Shown here: piece by piece, positions 1-7,653 of the stretch
How the letters are laid out: each line of letters starts with the position of its first letter
Numbering within the stretch: the stretch's first letter is position 1
Origin: Ruminococcus sp.
Lineage (GTDB): Bacteria; Bacillota; Clostridia; Oscillospirales; Ruminococcaceae
Direction of reading: 5' to 3'
Length of the DNA stretch: 53,842 nt
NCBI GenBank assembly: GCA_023667165.1
Contig: JAMPAO010000007.1
Span: 1 to 53,842 of the forward strand
The notes under the pieces: model-generated
Seen by the model: the letters and a program-made list of their open reading frames with translations, nothing else
Databases searched by the model: none
What the model was told of the DNA's origin: nothing
Position numbers and translations under genes: made by a program

Positions 1-71
1 TTTTCGTAACCCTTGTCTTTCCAGTATTCGGCAAATTTTTTCGCCGCCGCTTTCTTTTCCTTGTCGGTCAT
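1..71 (-). CDS. N-terminus of probable DNA methyltransferase (partial)
   Basis: Only the first 23 or so codons lie in the window; the gene runs off the left edge. The start is ATG at 69-71, preceded on the minus strand by AAAAGAGG. The peptide begins MTDKEKKAAAKKFAEYWKD, which resembles the start of large class I SAM-dependent DNA methyltransferases of the type IIL/MmeI-like group. In that family the protein methylates DNA and often also carries the nuclease. With so few residues the family call rests on recalled similarity and could be wrong. A consensus promoter with a palindrome across its -10 lies just upstream. Confidence 0.5.
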   Translation of the reverse strand, partial: MTDKEKKAAAKKFAEYWKDKGYE

Positions 72-104
72 AACAGTACCTCTTTTCCAAAATATGTTAC
101 AATA

Positions 105-133
105 ATTATAACATATTTCAACAAAATTTGCAA
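105..133 (-). promoter_or_regulatory. Promoter of the methyltransferase gene, with palindrome over the -10
   Basis: On the minus strand, TTGCAA (128-133) and TATAAT (105-110) are separated by 17 bp. The 9-bp inverted repeat AATATGTTA / TAACATATT (91-117) spans the -10 and the likely transcription start, which suggests a repressor or autoregulatory operator. The bases from 134 to 263 show no gene. Confidence 0.6.
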
Positions 134-263
134 CTGTTTTTATCAACTGCCAAAAGCAACAGCTTTGCATATGAGCTTCCGCCATTGTCCGTAACCGAAT
201 TTGAGATCCGGCCAAAAAAGAACGGCGGCATTATACGCGGCGGCGGTCACTATCGCTGCGGGC

Positions 264-307
264 GTAAAACAAGCTCCGAAACGGTTCGTCCGTTCCGGAG
301 CTTTTGC
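264..307 (-). terminator. Terminator after the GH13 gene
   Basis: Arms AAGCTCCGAAACGG (271-284) and CCGTTCCGGAGCTT (290-303) pair almost perfectly around a 5-nt loop. On the minus strand the hairpin is followed by GTTTTAC, so it can end the GH13 transcript. Confidence 0.6.
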
Positions 308-336
308 TCTGTATATTCAAATCCCCGAGGTTATAC

Positions 337-1896
337 TCAAAGCCGGTAGTACCCCGCAAAACAGGGCGGCACGGAGATCTTCCCATTGTCAAAGCGGATA
401 TCTCCGCCGACGGAGTATATTTTTTCCCTCGGCGTGCAGCCGCAGTCAAAGGATGTTTCCCTGCCGGCGGGGTTTATTATCACAAGGATCTTCTCCCCCT
501 CGGAGCTTCTGATATAAGCAAGGGGATATGCGTTCTTCTCGGCGTACACAAACTCTATCTCTCCCCTGCTTTGCAGAGGAGCATGCGACTGACGGACGGC
601 GATAAGCCTTTTTATCTCATTGCAAAGAGAATTTTCGTCCGCAAGCTGCGCCTTTACCGTAGGACGGTCGGGACTTTCGTCCTGTCTTATATACAGCTTT
701 TCCGCAGGAGCGGAGCTGAATCCCGCGTTGACCGTCCCGTCCCACTGCATGGGGGAACGGGAGCCTGTTCTGCCGTATCCGCCCTCCACCGAAACAAGAC
801 CCTCGACATAACGCATACCTATCTCGTCGCCGTAATAGATAAAGGGCGCGCCCGGCATCGAAAGAATAAACGCAAAAGCGGTCTTTAAGCTATCTCCGCC
901 GATACTCCGCGCAAGCCTGTCCATATCGTGATTTCCCGACGGTATGCAGATAAGTCCCTTTTTTTCCGACTTTTCGTAATTTTCCGTGTATTTTTTGACG
1001 AATTCCGAAATATCGCCCTTGCCGCGGCTTGAAAAATACGGCTCCCCGCAGCGGAACAGATCGTTGTAGCGGGACGGACCGAAGTGCAGCAGAAAATCCA
1101 TATGAAAGCCGCCCCGAAGCGACTTGTCCGGTTCTCCCCACTCGGAAACCATGGCGGCGTCGGGGAATTCTCTGTCAAGGAACTCGCGGACGTTCTGCCA
1201 CAGCTTTATCGTTCCCTCGCCGTCCTCGTCCTGCTTTACGAGAGAACCTGCCATATCGACGCGGAAGCCGTCGCACCCCATGCCGAGCCAGAACCTCATT
1301 ATGCTTTTGAGCTCCTCAAGAGTATCCTTTGCCGCCTCGCTGTCCGTCGGCTGCTGCCATTTTTTATCGGGATCGCACCTGTAAAAGCCGTAATTGAGCG
1401 CAGGCTGATGAGAAAAGAAATTTACGGCGCACGAGCCGTCCCTGTCCGATATACCTCTGATACAGCCCATTCCGCGAGGCTCCTCCCAAATGCTGTCGGT
1501 CCAGACGTAGCGGTCGGTATACCTGTTTTTTTCGGCTTTCATGGATTCCTTGAACCACTTATGCTCCACCGAGGTATGCCCCGGAACAAGATCGAGAAGA
1601 ATATGCATGCCAAGCCTGTGGATCTCGCTGAAAAGCCGCTTCAGATCCTCGTTTGAGCCGTATCTGGGCGCCGCCGAATAATAGTCGGAAATATCGTACC
1701 CCGCGTCGCCGAAGGGAGAGCTGAAGCACGGATTGAGCCATACGGCGTTGCAGCCGAGCTCCTTTATGTAGCCGAGCTTTGAAATAATACCGTTGAAATC
1801 GCCTATGCCGTCGCCGTTGCTGTCGCAGAAGGACTGGGGATAGATCTCATAAAAAACCGCGTTATCAAGCCACGCGGGGCCTTTGCTTATACTCAT
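337..1896 (-). CDS. GH13 alpha-glucosidase / alpha-amylase family glycoside hydrolase
   Basis: The 519-residue protein is a cytoplasmic (no signal peptide) retaining alpha-glucan hydrolase of the oligo-1,6-glucosidase/alpha-glucosidase kind. The catalytic barrel starts at once (VFYEIYPQSF, residues 15-24). Catalytic residues are visible: nucleophile D214 in DGFRVDMA, acid/base E252 in SEWGEP, and transition-state D324 in GNHD. A calcium-loop-like stretch DSNGDGIGD (25-33) and a C-terminal beta domain follow. The start is ATG 1894-1896 because AAAGGAGCG lies 6 nt upstream; an in-frame extension to 1986 has no ribosome site. It is transcribed divergently from an AraC regulator, which is its likely controller. 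The exact substrate (maltose, isomaltose or other) cannot be read from the sequence. Confidence 0.9.
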   Translation of the reverse strand: MSISKGPAWLDNAVFYEIYPQSFCDSNGDGIGDFNGIISKLGYIKELGCNAVWLNPCFSSPFGDAGYDISDYYSAAPRYGSNEDLKRLFSEIHRLGMHILLDLVPGHTSVEHKWFKESMKAEKNRYTDRYVWTDSIWEEPRGMGCIRGISDRDGSCAVNFFSHQPALNYGFYRCDPDKKWQQPTDSEAAKDTLEELKSIMRFWLGMGCDGFRVDMAGSLVKQDEDGEGTIKLWQNVREFLDREFPDAAMVSEWGEPDKSLRGGFHMDFLLHFGPSRYNDLFRCGEPYFSSRGKGDISEFVKKYTENYEKSEKKGLICIPSGNHDMDRLARSIGGDSLKTAFAFILSMPGAPFIYYGDEIGMRYVEGLVSVEGGYGRTGSRSPMQWDGTVNAGFSSAPAEKLYIRQDESPDRPTVKAQLADENSLCNEIKRLIAVRQSHAPLQSRGEIEFVYAEKNAYPLAYIRSSEGEKILVIINPAGRETSFDCGCTPREKIYSVGGDIRFDNGKISVPPCFAGYYRL

Positions 1897-1933
1897 GAAG
1901 AACGCTCCTTTAATTGATAATTTATTCGGACGG

Positions 1934-1962
1934 TTGAAAATCATTGTCCTATATGATATAAT
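1934..1962 (+). promoter_or_regulatory. Promoter of the araC-type regulator
   Basis: TTGAAA (1934-1939) and TATAAT (1957-1962) with 17 bp spacing, about 70 bp before the regulator start. Its -10 overlaps the -10 of the opposing GH13 promoter. Confidence 0.7.
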
Positions 1963-1986
1963 ACTATGGAAAGCGCTAAAAATCAA
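1958..1986 (-). promoter_or_regulatory. Promoter of the GH13 gene
   Basis: On the minus strand TTGATT (1981-1986) and TATTAT (1958-1963) are 17 bp apart. The two divergent promoters share the same -10 bases, so only one polymerase can bind at a time. Confidence 0.6.
1967..1981. promoter_or_regulatory. cre / LacI-type operator-like site
   Basis: TGGAAAGCGCTAAAA matches the catabolite-responsive element pattern around a central CG. It lies in the spacer of the GH13 promoter and just downstream of the regulator -10, where a CcpA or LacI-family protein would block both. Confidence 0.45.
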
Positions 1987-2035
1987 GTAAAATAATACCG
2001 ATTTATGATACTATAATATTTTCTCGGAGGAAAAC

Positions 2036-2935
2036 ATGACTGCATATGAAGAAAAAAAGAAGCACAGCTCGCAGCTTGTCCCGTTCAGCTATTACAAATG
2101 CCGTATCCCCGGTTTTTTTGCGGACGTTCCTCTTCACTGGCACGGCGAATTTGAAATAAATCATATCATATCGGGCTGCGGAGAGTTCATCTGCGGAGGA
2201 AAAAAGCTTATTGCGTCGGATGGCGATCTGATCGTCATACCGCCAAATATGCTTCACGCGATCTACCGCCGCGGAGGTTCGGAGCTGATCTACGATACCG
2301 TAGTATTCAGCGCGGAAATGCTGGGTATATCGGAAAACGACCGCAGCGCCGCCGAATGCGTCAAGCCGCTCGCAAACGGCGGAGCCGAGATAAATGTGCG
2401 CATATCAAAAGAGCATTTTTATTACGGCGCGCTTATAACCGCCGCAGAGAATATTTTTTCCTGCGCAAAAGGAAACTCTCCCCGTCTGGATATGCTTATG
2501 AAAAGCGAGCTGCTGCGTTTTTTCTGGCTGCTTGACGAGGCGGGGGACGTTTCAAGGAACACGGGCGGCGCTGCGGACAAGACCGAGCTTATACGTTCGG
2601 CGATAGAGTATATGAACGAAAACTTTACCGAAAAGATAACCGTTGCGCAGCTTGCGGATATCTCGCACATGAGCAAAAGCTATTTTATGCGTATATTCAA
2701 GGACGCGTCGGGGGTCGGAGCGATCGAGTACCTTTCTCGGATCAGGATCAAAAAAGTATGCGGGATACTTGCAGATACCGATAAAACAGCCGCCGAAGCC
2801 GCCTTTGAATGCGGCTTCGGAAATCTCTCCAACTTCAACAGGCAGTTCAGGAATACCGTCGGCTGCACACCCAAGGAATACAGAAAGCTAAGCGTCACTG
2901 ACAGGCTCATAAAACGGGAAAATAATATTTTCTAG
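2036..2935 (+). CDS. AraC family transcriptional regulator
   Basis: The 299-residue protein has an N-terminal cupin-like sensing domain (about 15-150, with LHWHGEFEINHI) and a C-terminal double helix-turn-helix (about 195-290; VAQLADISHMSKSYFMRIF and ECGFGNLSNFNRQF, ending TPKEYRK). That is the standard AraC/XylS layout of sugar-responsive activators. ATG 2036 follows TCGGAGGAAAAC. It faces the GH13 glucosidase gene across a 139-bp gap with overlapping promoters, so it probably activates that gene in response to an alpha-glucoside; this is inference from position. The stop codon is embedded in the small palindrome GAAAATAATATTTTC followed by TAGTTTTTT, a possible weak terminator. Confidence 0.92.
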   Translation: MTAYEEKKKHSSQLVPFSYYKCRIPGFFADVPLHWHGEFEINHIISGCGEFICGGKKLIASDGDLIVIPPNMLHAIYRRGGSELIYDTVVFSAEMLGISENDRSAAECVKPLANGGAEINVRISKEHFYYGALITAAENIFSCAKGNSPRLDMLMKSELLRFFWLLDEAGDVSRNTGGAADKTELIRSAIEYMNENFTEKITVAQLADISHMSKSYFMRIFKDASGVGAIEYLSRIRIKKVCGILADTDKTAAEAAFECGFGNLSNFNRQFRNTVGCTPKEYRKLSVTDRLIKRENNIF

Positions 2936-3108
2936 TTTTTTATGGAAAAATGCTTGATTTTTCTTGTAAAATATGTTAATCTTATTAAGAGAAGCGGTAA
3001 TTTTTTTGTGTTTCTCCATATATAAGGAACTGCGCCGCAAGCAATGCAGGCTTCAAAATGCGGCTTGACCGGCGTTTCCGTAATTATGTCAACGAAAGGA
3101 TGAGCGCC

Positions 3109-4020
3109 GTGGATCGGGAAATGATCGAATGGAAAGACGAATACTGCATAGGCGTGGAAAAGATCGACGCAGCCCATAGGCAGTTGTTTTCTATCGTGAG
3201 CCGCGTTATAAAAAACTGTACCGAGCCGGATTACGACAGAAACAGAACTACCTGCATAGAAGCCATTAAATACATGAAAAGCTATACGCTCAAGCACTTT
3301 GCGGAGGAGGAGGCTTATCAGATCTCCATAGGCTACCCGGGTTACAGAATGCATAAAAAGCTGCATGACAATATGAGGGACGTTGTGATCCCCGCCATTG
3401 AAAAGGACGTCGAATTCAACCGCTATTCCAGGGAATCCATGGAGCATTTTGTGGGAGTGCTGGGCGGCTGGCTGGCGGCTCACGTGCTTGTTGAGGATCA
3501 GGCGATAACCGGCAAAGCGGAGCCGAAATGGCAGCAAAGTCCAGATAATAACGGCGCGGATATTCTGGGCGAGGTCATGCAGACGGTCATTGCGGGACTG
3601 TTTCAGACAAATGCGTCCCTTATCAGCAAGAATTACGACGGGCATAGGTTGGGCAAGCTTTTCTGCTACAGGGACGATTTCACCGATCCGAACGGCAAGA
3701 TATCCACCGTTGTCATAGCAGTCGAGGAAAGCGTGATAGAAAACGCCGCAAGAAAGGTTCTTAACAAACAGGTCCTCGAGCACAACGAAATAATGCTGCC
3801 CATGGTTTTGGAGGTAATGAAATCCTTTAATACAAGGGTCGCCGAAACGTTCATCTCGGCTTCCGTCGAAAATACCAAAAGCTCCGTGGTGCAAAGCAAG
3901 GAGTTTTACAGCGCGTTTGAAAAGGTATATCCCGATTACAGCCTGCTGTGGAGGTGCGGAAGCGGCTACCTGGCGTTCTGCATAATCGAGCATATGGCGG
4001 AGCAGACGCCCGATGCATAA
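3109..4020 (+). CDS. Bacteriohemerythrin with C-terminal CheX-like domain
   Basis: The N-terminal half is a hemerythrin domain with all seven di-iron ligands, numbered from the GTG start: H23, H63, E67, H82, H86, H125 and D130. It binds O2 reversibly at a non-heme di-iron site. The second half (about 150-303) resembles the CheX/CheC phosphatase-like fold (NGADILGEVMQTVIAGLFQTN), which in other proteins dephosphorylates CheY; its catalytic E-x-x-N pattern is not clearly present. GTG 3109 is chosen because AAAGGA lies 8 nt upstream, while ATG 3100 sits directly on that site and ATG 3058 has none. A role in oxygen sensing or oxygen-linked taxis in an anaerobe is inference. Confidence 0.8.
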   Translation: MDREMIEWKDEYCIGVEKIDAAHRQLFSIVSRVIKNCTEPDYDRNRTTCIEAIKYMKSYTLKHFAEEEAYQISIGYPGYRMHKKLHDNMRDVVIPAIEKDVEFNRYSRESMEHFVGVLGGWLAAHVLVEDQAITGKAEPKWQQSPDNNGADILGEVMQTVIAGLFQTNASLISKNYDGHRLGKLFCYRDDFTDPNGKISTVVIAVEESVIENAARKVLNKQVLEHNEIMLPMVLEVMKSFNTRVAETFISASVENTKSSVVQSKEFYSAFEKVYPDYSLLWRCGSGYLAFCIIEHMAEQTPDA

Positions 4021-4032
4021 ATATACATAAAT

Positions 4033-4074
4033 AAATCAAGGCGAGCCGTTTTACCGACGGCGCGCCTTGATTTT
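4033..4074 (+). terminator. Terminator after the hemerythrin gene
   Basis: AAATCAAGGCG pairs with CGCCTTGATTT, with inner GCCGT/ACGGC, followed by TTTTAT. Confidence 0.75.
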
Positions 4075-4084
4075 ATGGATTTTA

Positions 4085-4173
4085 TGGCGGAGCGGGTGGG
4101 ATTCGAACCCACGGTACCGTAAGGTACAACTGATTTCGAGTCAGTCCCGTTATGACCACTTCGATACCGCTCC
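4085..4173 (-). tRNA. tRNA-Ser (anticodon CGA)
   Basis: Read on the minus strand, the acceptor GGAGCGG pairs with CCGCTCC, discriminator G, and the CCA end is encoded (TGG at 4085-4087). The anticodon stem ACTGA/TCAGT closes the loop CTCGAAA, giving anticodon CGA, which reads UCG. A long variable arm (GTACCTTACGGTAC) identifies serine, and the T arm carries GGTTCGAATCC. Confidence 0.95.
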
Positions 4174-4361
4174 GTGAATACCTTTCCATTATATCATAAC
4201 GAAAAAAAAAAAGCAAGAGTTTTTTCAAAAAAAAGCACGAAAATCAATTTTTGAAATAAAAATTGGTTAAAACAGGTAATTTAAGATGTATTTGCAAAAA
4301 TAAGAGCATTAAGTTAAAAGTATTTTTATAATAATATGAAATATCAAACCTGCCGATACCG
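4174..4361. other. AT-rich gap with no gene
   Basis: There is no open frame with a ribosome site. An imperfect palindrome AAATCAATTTTT / AAAAATTGGTT (about 4240-4265) recurs in a shorter form at about 4399-4424, but no function is evident. Confidence 0.5.
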
Positions 4362-4401
4362 CTTCTTGCCTCTTGCTTCTTAAAATTCTTGCTTCTTAAA
4401 A
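4362..4401. repeat. Pyrimidine-rich minisatellite (CTTCTTGC / TTGCTTCTTAAAA)
   Basis: The unit TTGCTTCTTAAAA occurs twice in tandem after CTTCTTGCCTC. Its complement, a run of AAGAAG/GCAAGAGG blocks, matches the composition of a second tract at 23431-23460, so the two may belong to one dispersed family. Confidence 0.5.
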
Positions 4402-4429
4402 TCAATTCCCTAAAAATTGATTTCCTTGC

Positions 4430-4470
4430 AAAAAACCGGCGGCAGAAAGGACATTCCCCTCTGCCGCCGG
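4430..4470 (-). terminator. Terminator after the EF-G-like gene
   Basis: An 11-bp stem CCGGCGGCAGA / TCTGCCGCCGG (4436-4470) with a 13-nt loop is followed on the minus strand by TTTTTT (4430-4435). Confidence 0.88.
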
Positions 4471-4486
4471 CAGTATTACCGTAATA

Positions 4487-6565
4487 TCAGTCGCCGCTGT
4501 TAAGCGAAACTATAACATCGGTCACAAGATTCGCCGGAAGCTGCTCGTATCTTACAAAGTCGAATTCAAAGCTGCCTCTGCCTCTCGTTATCTGCCTTAG
4601 CTGCATTGTAAAGGACTGCATCTCTCTTTCGGGGACCTCCGCCTCGATGACCGTCATACCCTTTTCCTCGGCGGGATTCATGCCCAGAACTCTTCCTCTG
4701 CGCTTGTTAAGATCGCCCATAACATCTCCCGTGTTGTCGTTGGGTATAAGCGCCTTGAGCATTCCTATAGGCTCCAGCAGGGTGGGATCGGACTGCTTCA
4801 TACCCTCCTTGAAAGCAATGCCCGCGGCAGTCTTGAACGCCATTTCCGAGCTGTCCACCGGATGATACGAGCCGTCGACCAGAATAGCCTTGACTCCCGT
4901 AACGGGGCAGCCTGCAAGCACGCCTTTCTTCATGCAGTCCTGCAAACCCTTTTCAACGGCGGGGAAGAAGTTTTTGGGAACTGCGCCTCCGAATACCTTT
5001 TCCTCAAACACCAGACTGTCGGAAATGCAGGGCTCGAACTCGATCCATACGTGACCGTACTGACCGTGGCCGCCCGACTGCTTCTTGTGCTTGCCCTCCA
5101 CCCTCGATTTTTTGCGTATGGTTTCCCTGTAAGCGATCTTCACGGGAGCAAGGGAAATATCTATGCCGAACTTGTTTTTCATCTTTGCCGCAGCCACTTC
5201 CAGATGCTGCTCGCCAAGACCGGACAGAACAAGCTCGCCCGTTTCGGTGTTCTGAACGAACGAAAGCGTGGGATCCTCCTCCGCAAGCCTTGCAAGACCC
5301 GCGCTGATCTTGCTTTCGTCGCCCTGGTTCTTCGCCTTGACAGCCGCGCTGTAGCACGGCTTGGGGAAAGCTATTTTCTCAAAGGAAACAGGCTCGCCGG
5401 AGCAAAGGGTGTCGTTGGTCCCCGCGTTTATCTTCACCGCAGTGCAGATATCGCCCGCATAAGCGCAGGATATCTCCGTCTGCTTCTTGCCGCACAGGGT
5501 GTACAGCTTTCCTATCTTTTCCGTTTCGCCGGTAGAGGCGTTGACATATTCGCTGTTGGCTTTCAGAACGCCGCTCATGACCTTGATAAAGGATGTCTTT
5601 CCCACAAACTGATCCGCCGCCGTTTTGAATACGAACGCCGCAGCCGGCGCAGCTTCATCGCAGGGTATTTCGGCAATATCATCGCCCCTGTAGCCTATCG
5701 CGGCGGGACAGTCCGCGGGGGACGGCATAAGCAGGCATATTTCCTTGAGCAGCATATCTATGCAGCCCATGGTAACGTCGGAGCAGCATACCACGGGGGT
5801 TATGATACCCTTGTTCATTCCGTCGTGAAGTCCCTTTACAAGCTCCTTTTGAGTGAACGGCTCGCCCTCGAAGAACTTTTCCATAAGCTCGTCGTCCGTT
5901 TCCGCCACAGCCTCGGAGAATGCGGCTACCAGACCGTCCATACGGTATTCCAGCTTCTCCGAAACCTCCGCCGTAGGCATCTCCGTTTCCGTAACGCTGC
6001 CCTTATCGTCGTAGGCGTAGCATTTCATTTCAATAAGGTTCACGTAGGAAACGACCTTCCTGTCCTTGATAACGGGTACTATAACGGGGCATACGGTAGG
6101 GCCGAAAACGGTTTTAAGATCGGTAAGCACGTTATAGAAGTTAGCGTCGGGATCGTCCGCCTTGGTGATAACGAAGAGCTTTGCCTTGCCCGCCTTGCAG
6201 GCTGCCTTGTAAGCCTTTTCCGTACCCACCTTCACGCCCGATTTGGCGGACACCGTTATCATAACGGTGTCGGAGGCTCTGACCGCGCCGAGCATATCGC
6301 CCTCGAAATCGAAAAGACCGGGAGCGTCCAGCAGATTGAGCTTCAGATTATTGTATTCTATGGAAGCGAGAGCCGCGCTCAGCGAGACTTTGCGCTTTAT
6401 TTCCTCGGGATCGTAGTCGCACACCGTGCTGCCCTCGGCGGTTTTTCCGAGACGCTCCGAAGCGCCCGCTTTATAAATGAGAGCCTCCGCAAGAGTGGTC
6501 TTGCCCGAGCCGCTGTGTCCTGCAATGGCTATATTTCTTATGTCTGCCGCGTGGTATTCTTTCAT
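4487..6565 (-). CDS. EF-G-like translational GTPase (paralogue of FusA)
   Basis: The 692-residue protein has the five-domain EF-G plan. The G domain shows the P-loop GHSGSGKT (16-23), DAPG (80-83) and a changed G4 motif TKAD (134-137) where EF-G has NKxD. Switch I is also altered: RKVSL stands where canonical EF-G has RGITI, so the magnesium-binding Thr is replaced by Ser. The C-terminal domain IV/V includes KKQSGGHGQYG and LNKRRGRVLGM. This matches the bacterial EF-G-like family found beside true FusA, whose members often do not replace EF-G in elongation. ATG 6565 has AAAGGAGAG 7 nt upstream; the ATG 6 nt earlier is too close. It is monocistronic with its own promoter and terminator. Confidence 0.9.
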   Translation of the reverse strand: MKEYHAADIRNIAIAGHSGSGKTTLAEALIYKAGASERLGKTAEGSTVCDYDPEEIKRKVSLSAALASIEYNNLKLNLLDAPGLFDFEGDMLGAVRASDTVMITVSAKSGVKVGTEKAYKAACKAGKAKLFVITKADDPDANFYNVLTDLKTVFGPTVCPVIVPVIKDRKVVSYVNLIEMKCYAYDDKGSVTETEMPTAEVSEKLEYRMDGLVAAFSEAVAETDDELMEKFFEGEPFTQKELVKGLHDGMNKGIITPVVCCSDVTMGCIDMLLKEICLLMPSPADCPAAIGYRGDDIAEIPCDEAAPAAAFVFKTAADQFVGKTSFIKVMSGVLKANSEYVNASTGETEKIGKLYTLCGKKQTEISCAYAGDICTAVKINAGTNDTLCSGEPVSFEKIAFPKPCYSAAVKAKNQGDESKISAGLARLAEEDPTLSFVQNTETGELVLSGLGEQHLEVAAAKMKNKFGIDISLAPVKIAYRETIRKKSRVEGKHKKQSGGHGQYGHVWIEFEPCISDSLVFEEKVFGGAVPKNFFPAVEKGLQDCMKKGVLAGCPVTGVKAILVDGSYHPVDSSEMAFKTAAGIAFKEGMKQSDPTLLEPIGMLKALIPNDNTGDVMGDLNKRRGRVLGMNPAEEKGMTVIEAEVPEREMQSFTMQLRQITRGRGSFEFDFVRYEQLPANLVTDVIVSLNSGD

Positions 6566-6641
6566 GATCATACTCTCCTTTATATGCGATTTAATAAATT
6601 TCGGTATAAAACACAAAAAATGTTTTATAAATAATAATTAC

Positions 6642-6670
6642 ATTATACACTATTGCTTAAAATATTGCAA
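6642..6670 (-). promoter_or_regulatory. Promoter of the EF-G-like gene
   Basis: On the minus strand TTGCAA (6665-6670) and TATAAT (6642-6647) are separated by 17 bp, about 75 bp before the start codon. Confidence 0.75.
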
Positions 6671-7126
6671 TAGCTCGATATAAATTTGTACAAAAAAATT
6701 AAATGTCACGGCATAAATTTGTGAAAAATTACCAACCGTTTTTTATCATTTTCCGCGTAATACGACGGAAAACGGACATAACCGCAGATCTTTGGATATA
6801 CTGTTCACATCGCCTGCCAAAACTCCCTGCGCAGTTTGTAAACATATTTGAACAATAATGTCAACAAAGGTGGTTTATCAAATTTATCAATTTTTGATGT
6901 TTTTTTGCACTTTTTTATCATTTTTTGGTGGCAAATATCGGAAATATCCATTTAATGTAATAAAATTTGCGTTTAAATTAATAAAAAAATCGTCCGAAAA
7001 CCCCTAAAACAAAGGATATGCAAATCAAATGCAGACAAAATATGTACACGGTGTACGATCTCCGCACCGTTTCAAAAATCAAAAACGGCTTTTTCCGCCC
7101 GTCTTGGGAAAAATATTCTTTCCCGC
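6671..7126. other. Long AT-rich gap with no gene seen
   Basis: The 456 bp hold several T-runs and a small hairpin ACGGTG / CACCGT (about 7049-7071). The open frames here lack ribosome sites, and I recognise no riboswitch or known small RNA. Confidence 0.5.
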
Positions 7127-7155
7127 TTGCAAACCGAAAAAAAATATGCTATAAT
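7127..7155 (+). promoter_or_regulatory. Promoter of the YjfB gene
   Basis: TTGCAA (7127-7132), 17 bp spacer, TATAAT (7150-7155) with an extended TGC before the -10. Confidence 0.75.
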
Positions 7156-7198
7156 ATTCCCATAAGGCGGTATCCCGCCGGAAAGGACGGTGCTGTAT

Positions 7199-7390
7199 AT
7201 GGATTCAACGGCAATAGCTTCCATGGCAATGAGTATGCAGCAGGCTCAGTTTGCAAATTCGCTGGGCATTGCTATGACAAAAAAATCCATGGAAACTATG
7301 GAAACGCAGGCGCAGGGACTTATCGAAATGGCTCAGAACCTCCCCAAATTCGCGGGAGAGGTAGGCTCTGTCCTTGACGTAAAAGCTTAA
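7199..7390 (+). CDS. YjfB family putative motility protein
   Basis: This 63-residue protein (start MDSTAIASMAMSMQQAQF) matches the small, Met/Gln-rich YjfB family, whose members sit in motility contexts in Firmicutes but have no proven activity. The layout is the usual one: an N-terminal amphipathic helix with MAMSMQQAQ, then TKKSMETMETQAQ. ATG 7199 follows GAAAGGA (7181-7187) by 11 nt; a GTG at 7190 would sit almost on the ribosome site. The gene has its own promoter and terminator, and no flagellar genes are nearby. Confidence 0.8.
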   Translation: MDSTAIASMAMSMQQAQFANSLGIAMTKKSMETMETQAQGLIEMAQNLPKFAGEVGSVLDVKA

Positions 7391-7411
7391 AGCCGTACGG
7401 CGTCTGCTCTC

Positions 7412-7448
7412 TTCGGGGGACTGCGTTTGCAGCTCCCCGAATTTATTT
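7412..7448 (+). terminator. Terminator after the YjfB gene
   Basis: TTCGGGG pairs with CCCCGAA, with inner CTGC/GCAG around GTTT, followed by TTTATTTT. Confidence 0.8.
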
Positions 7449-7556
7449 TGCGCCGATCCGAGGCTTTCCGTCCGTCATGTTGTATATAGAACGTTTGCAA
7501 ATTAGTATCAAAATGTAGAAATTTAACGGTAAACTATAAAAATTTTAAAAAATCTA

Positions 7557-7585
7557 TTGCATTATTTATTGATATTTGATATAAT
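7557..7585 (+). promoter_or_regulatory. Promoter of the sensory hydrogenase gene
   Basis: TTGCAT (7557-7562) and TATAAT (7580-7585) with a 17-bp spacer, about 70 bp upstream of the start. Confidence 0.75.
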
Positions 7586-7653
7586 TTAATAATAATGAGA
7601 TAGTATAGTCCCGTGTGTTGATCTGCGGGCATTCGTAAGGAGTGTACTTATAG

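Noticed and set aside
128..349. Small open frame in the gap left of the GH13 gene
   Set aside because: It overlaps the methyltransferase promoter and the GH13 terminator and has no ribosome site.
2936..3108. Possible riboswitch in the hemerythrin leader
   Set aside because: A GCCGCA / TGCGGC stem is present, but I could not match the leader to c-di-GMP, THF, preQ1 or another known class.
2932..3993. 353-codon open frame on the minus strand
   Set aside because: It is antisense to the hemerythrin gene, whose metal ligands are complete on the plus strand.
4862..6634. 590-codon open frame on the plus strand
   Set aside because: It is the antisense shadow of the EF-G-like gene, has no ribosome site and matches no family.
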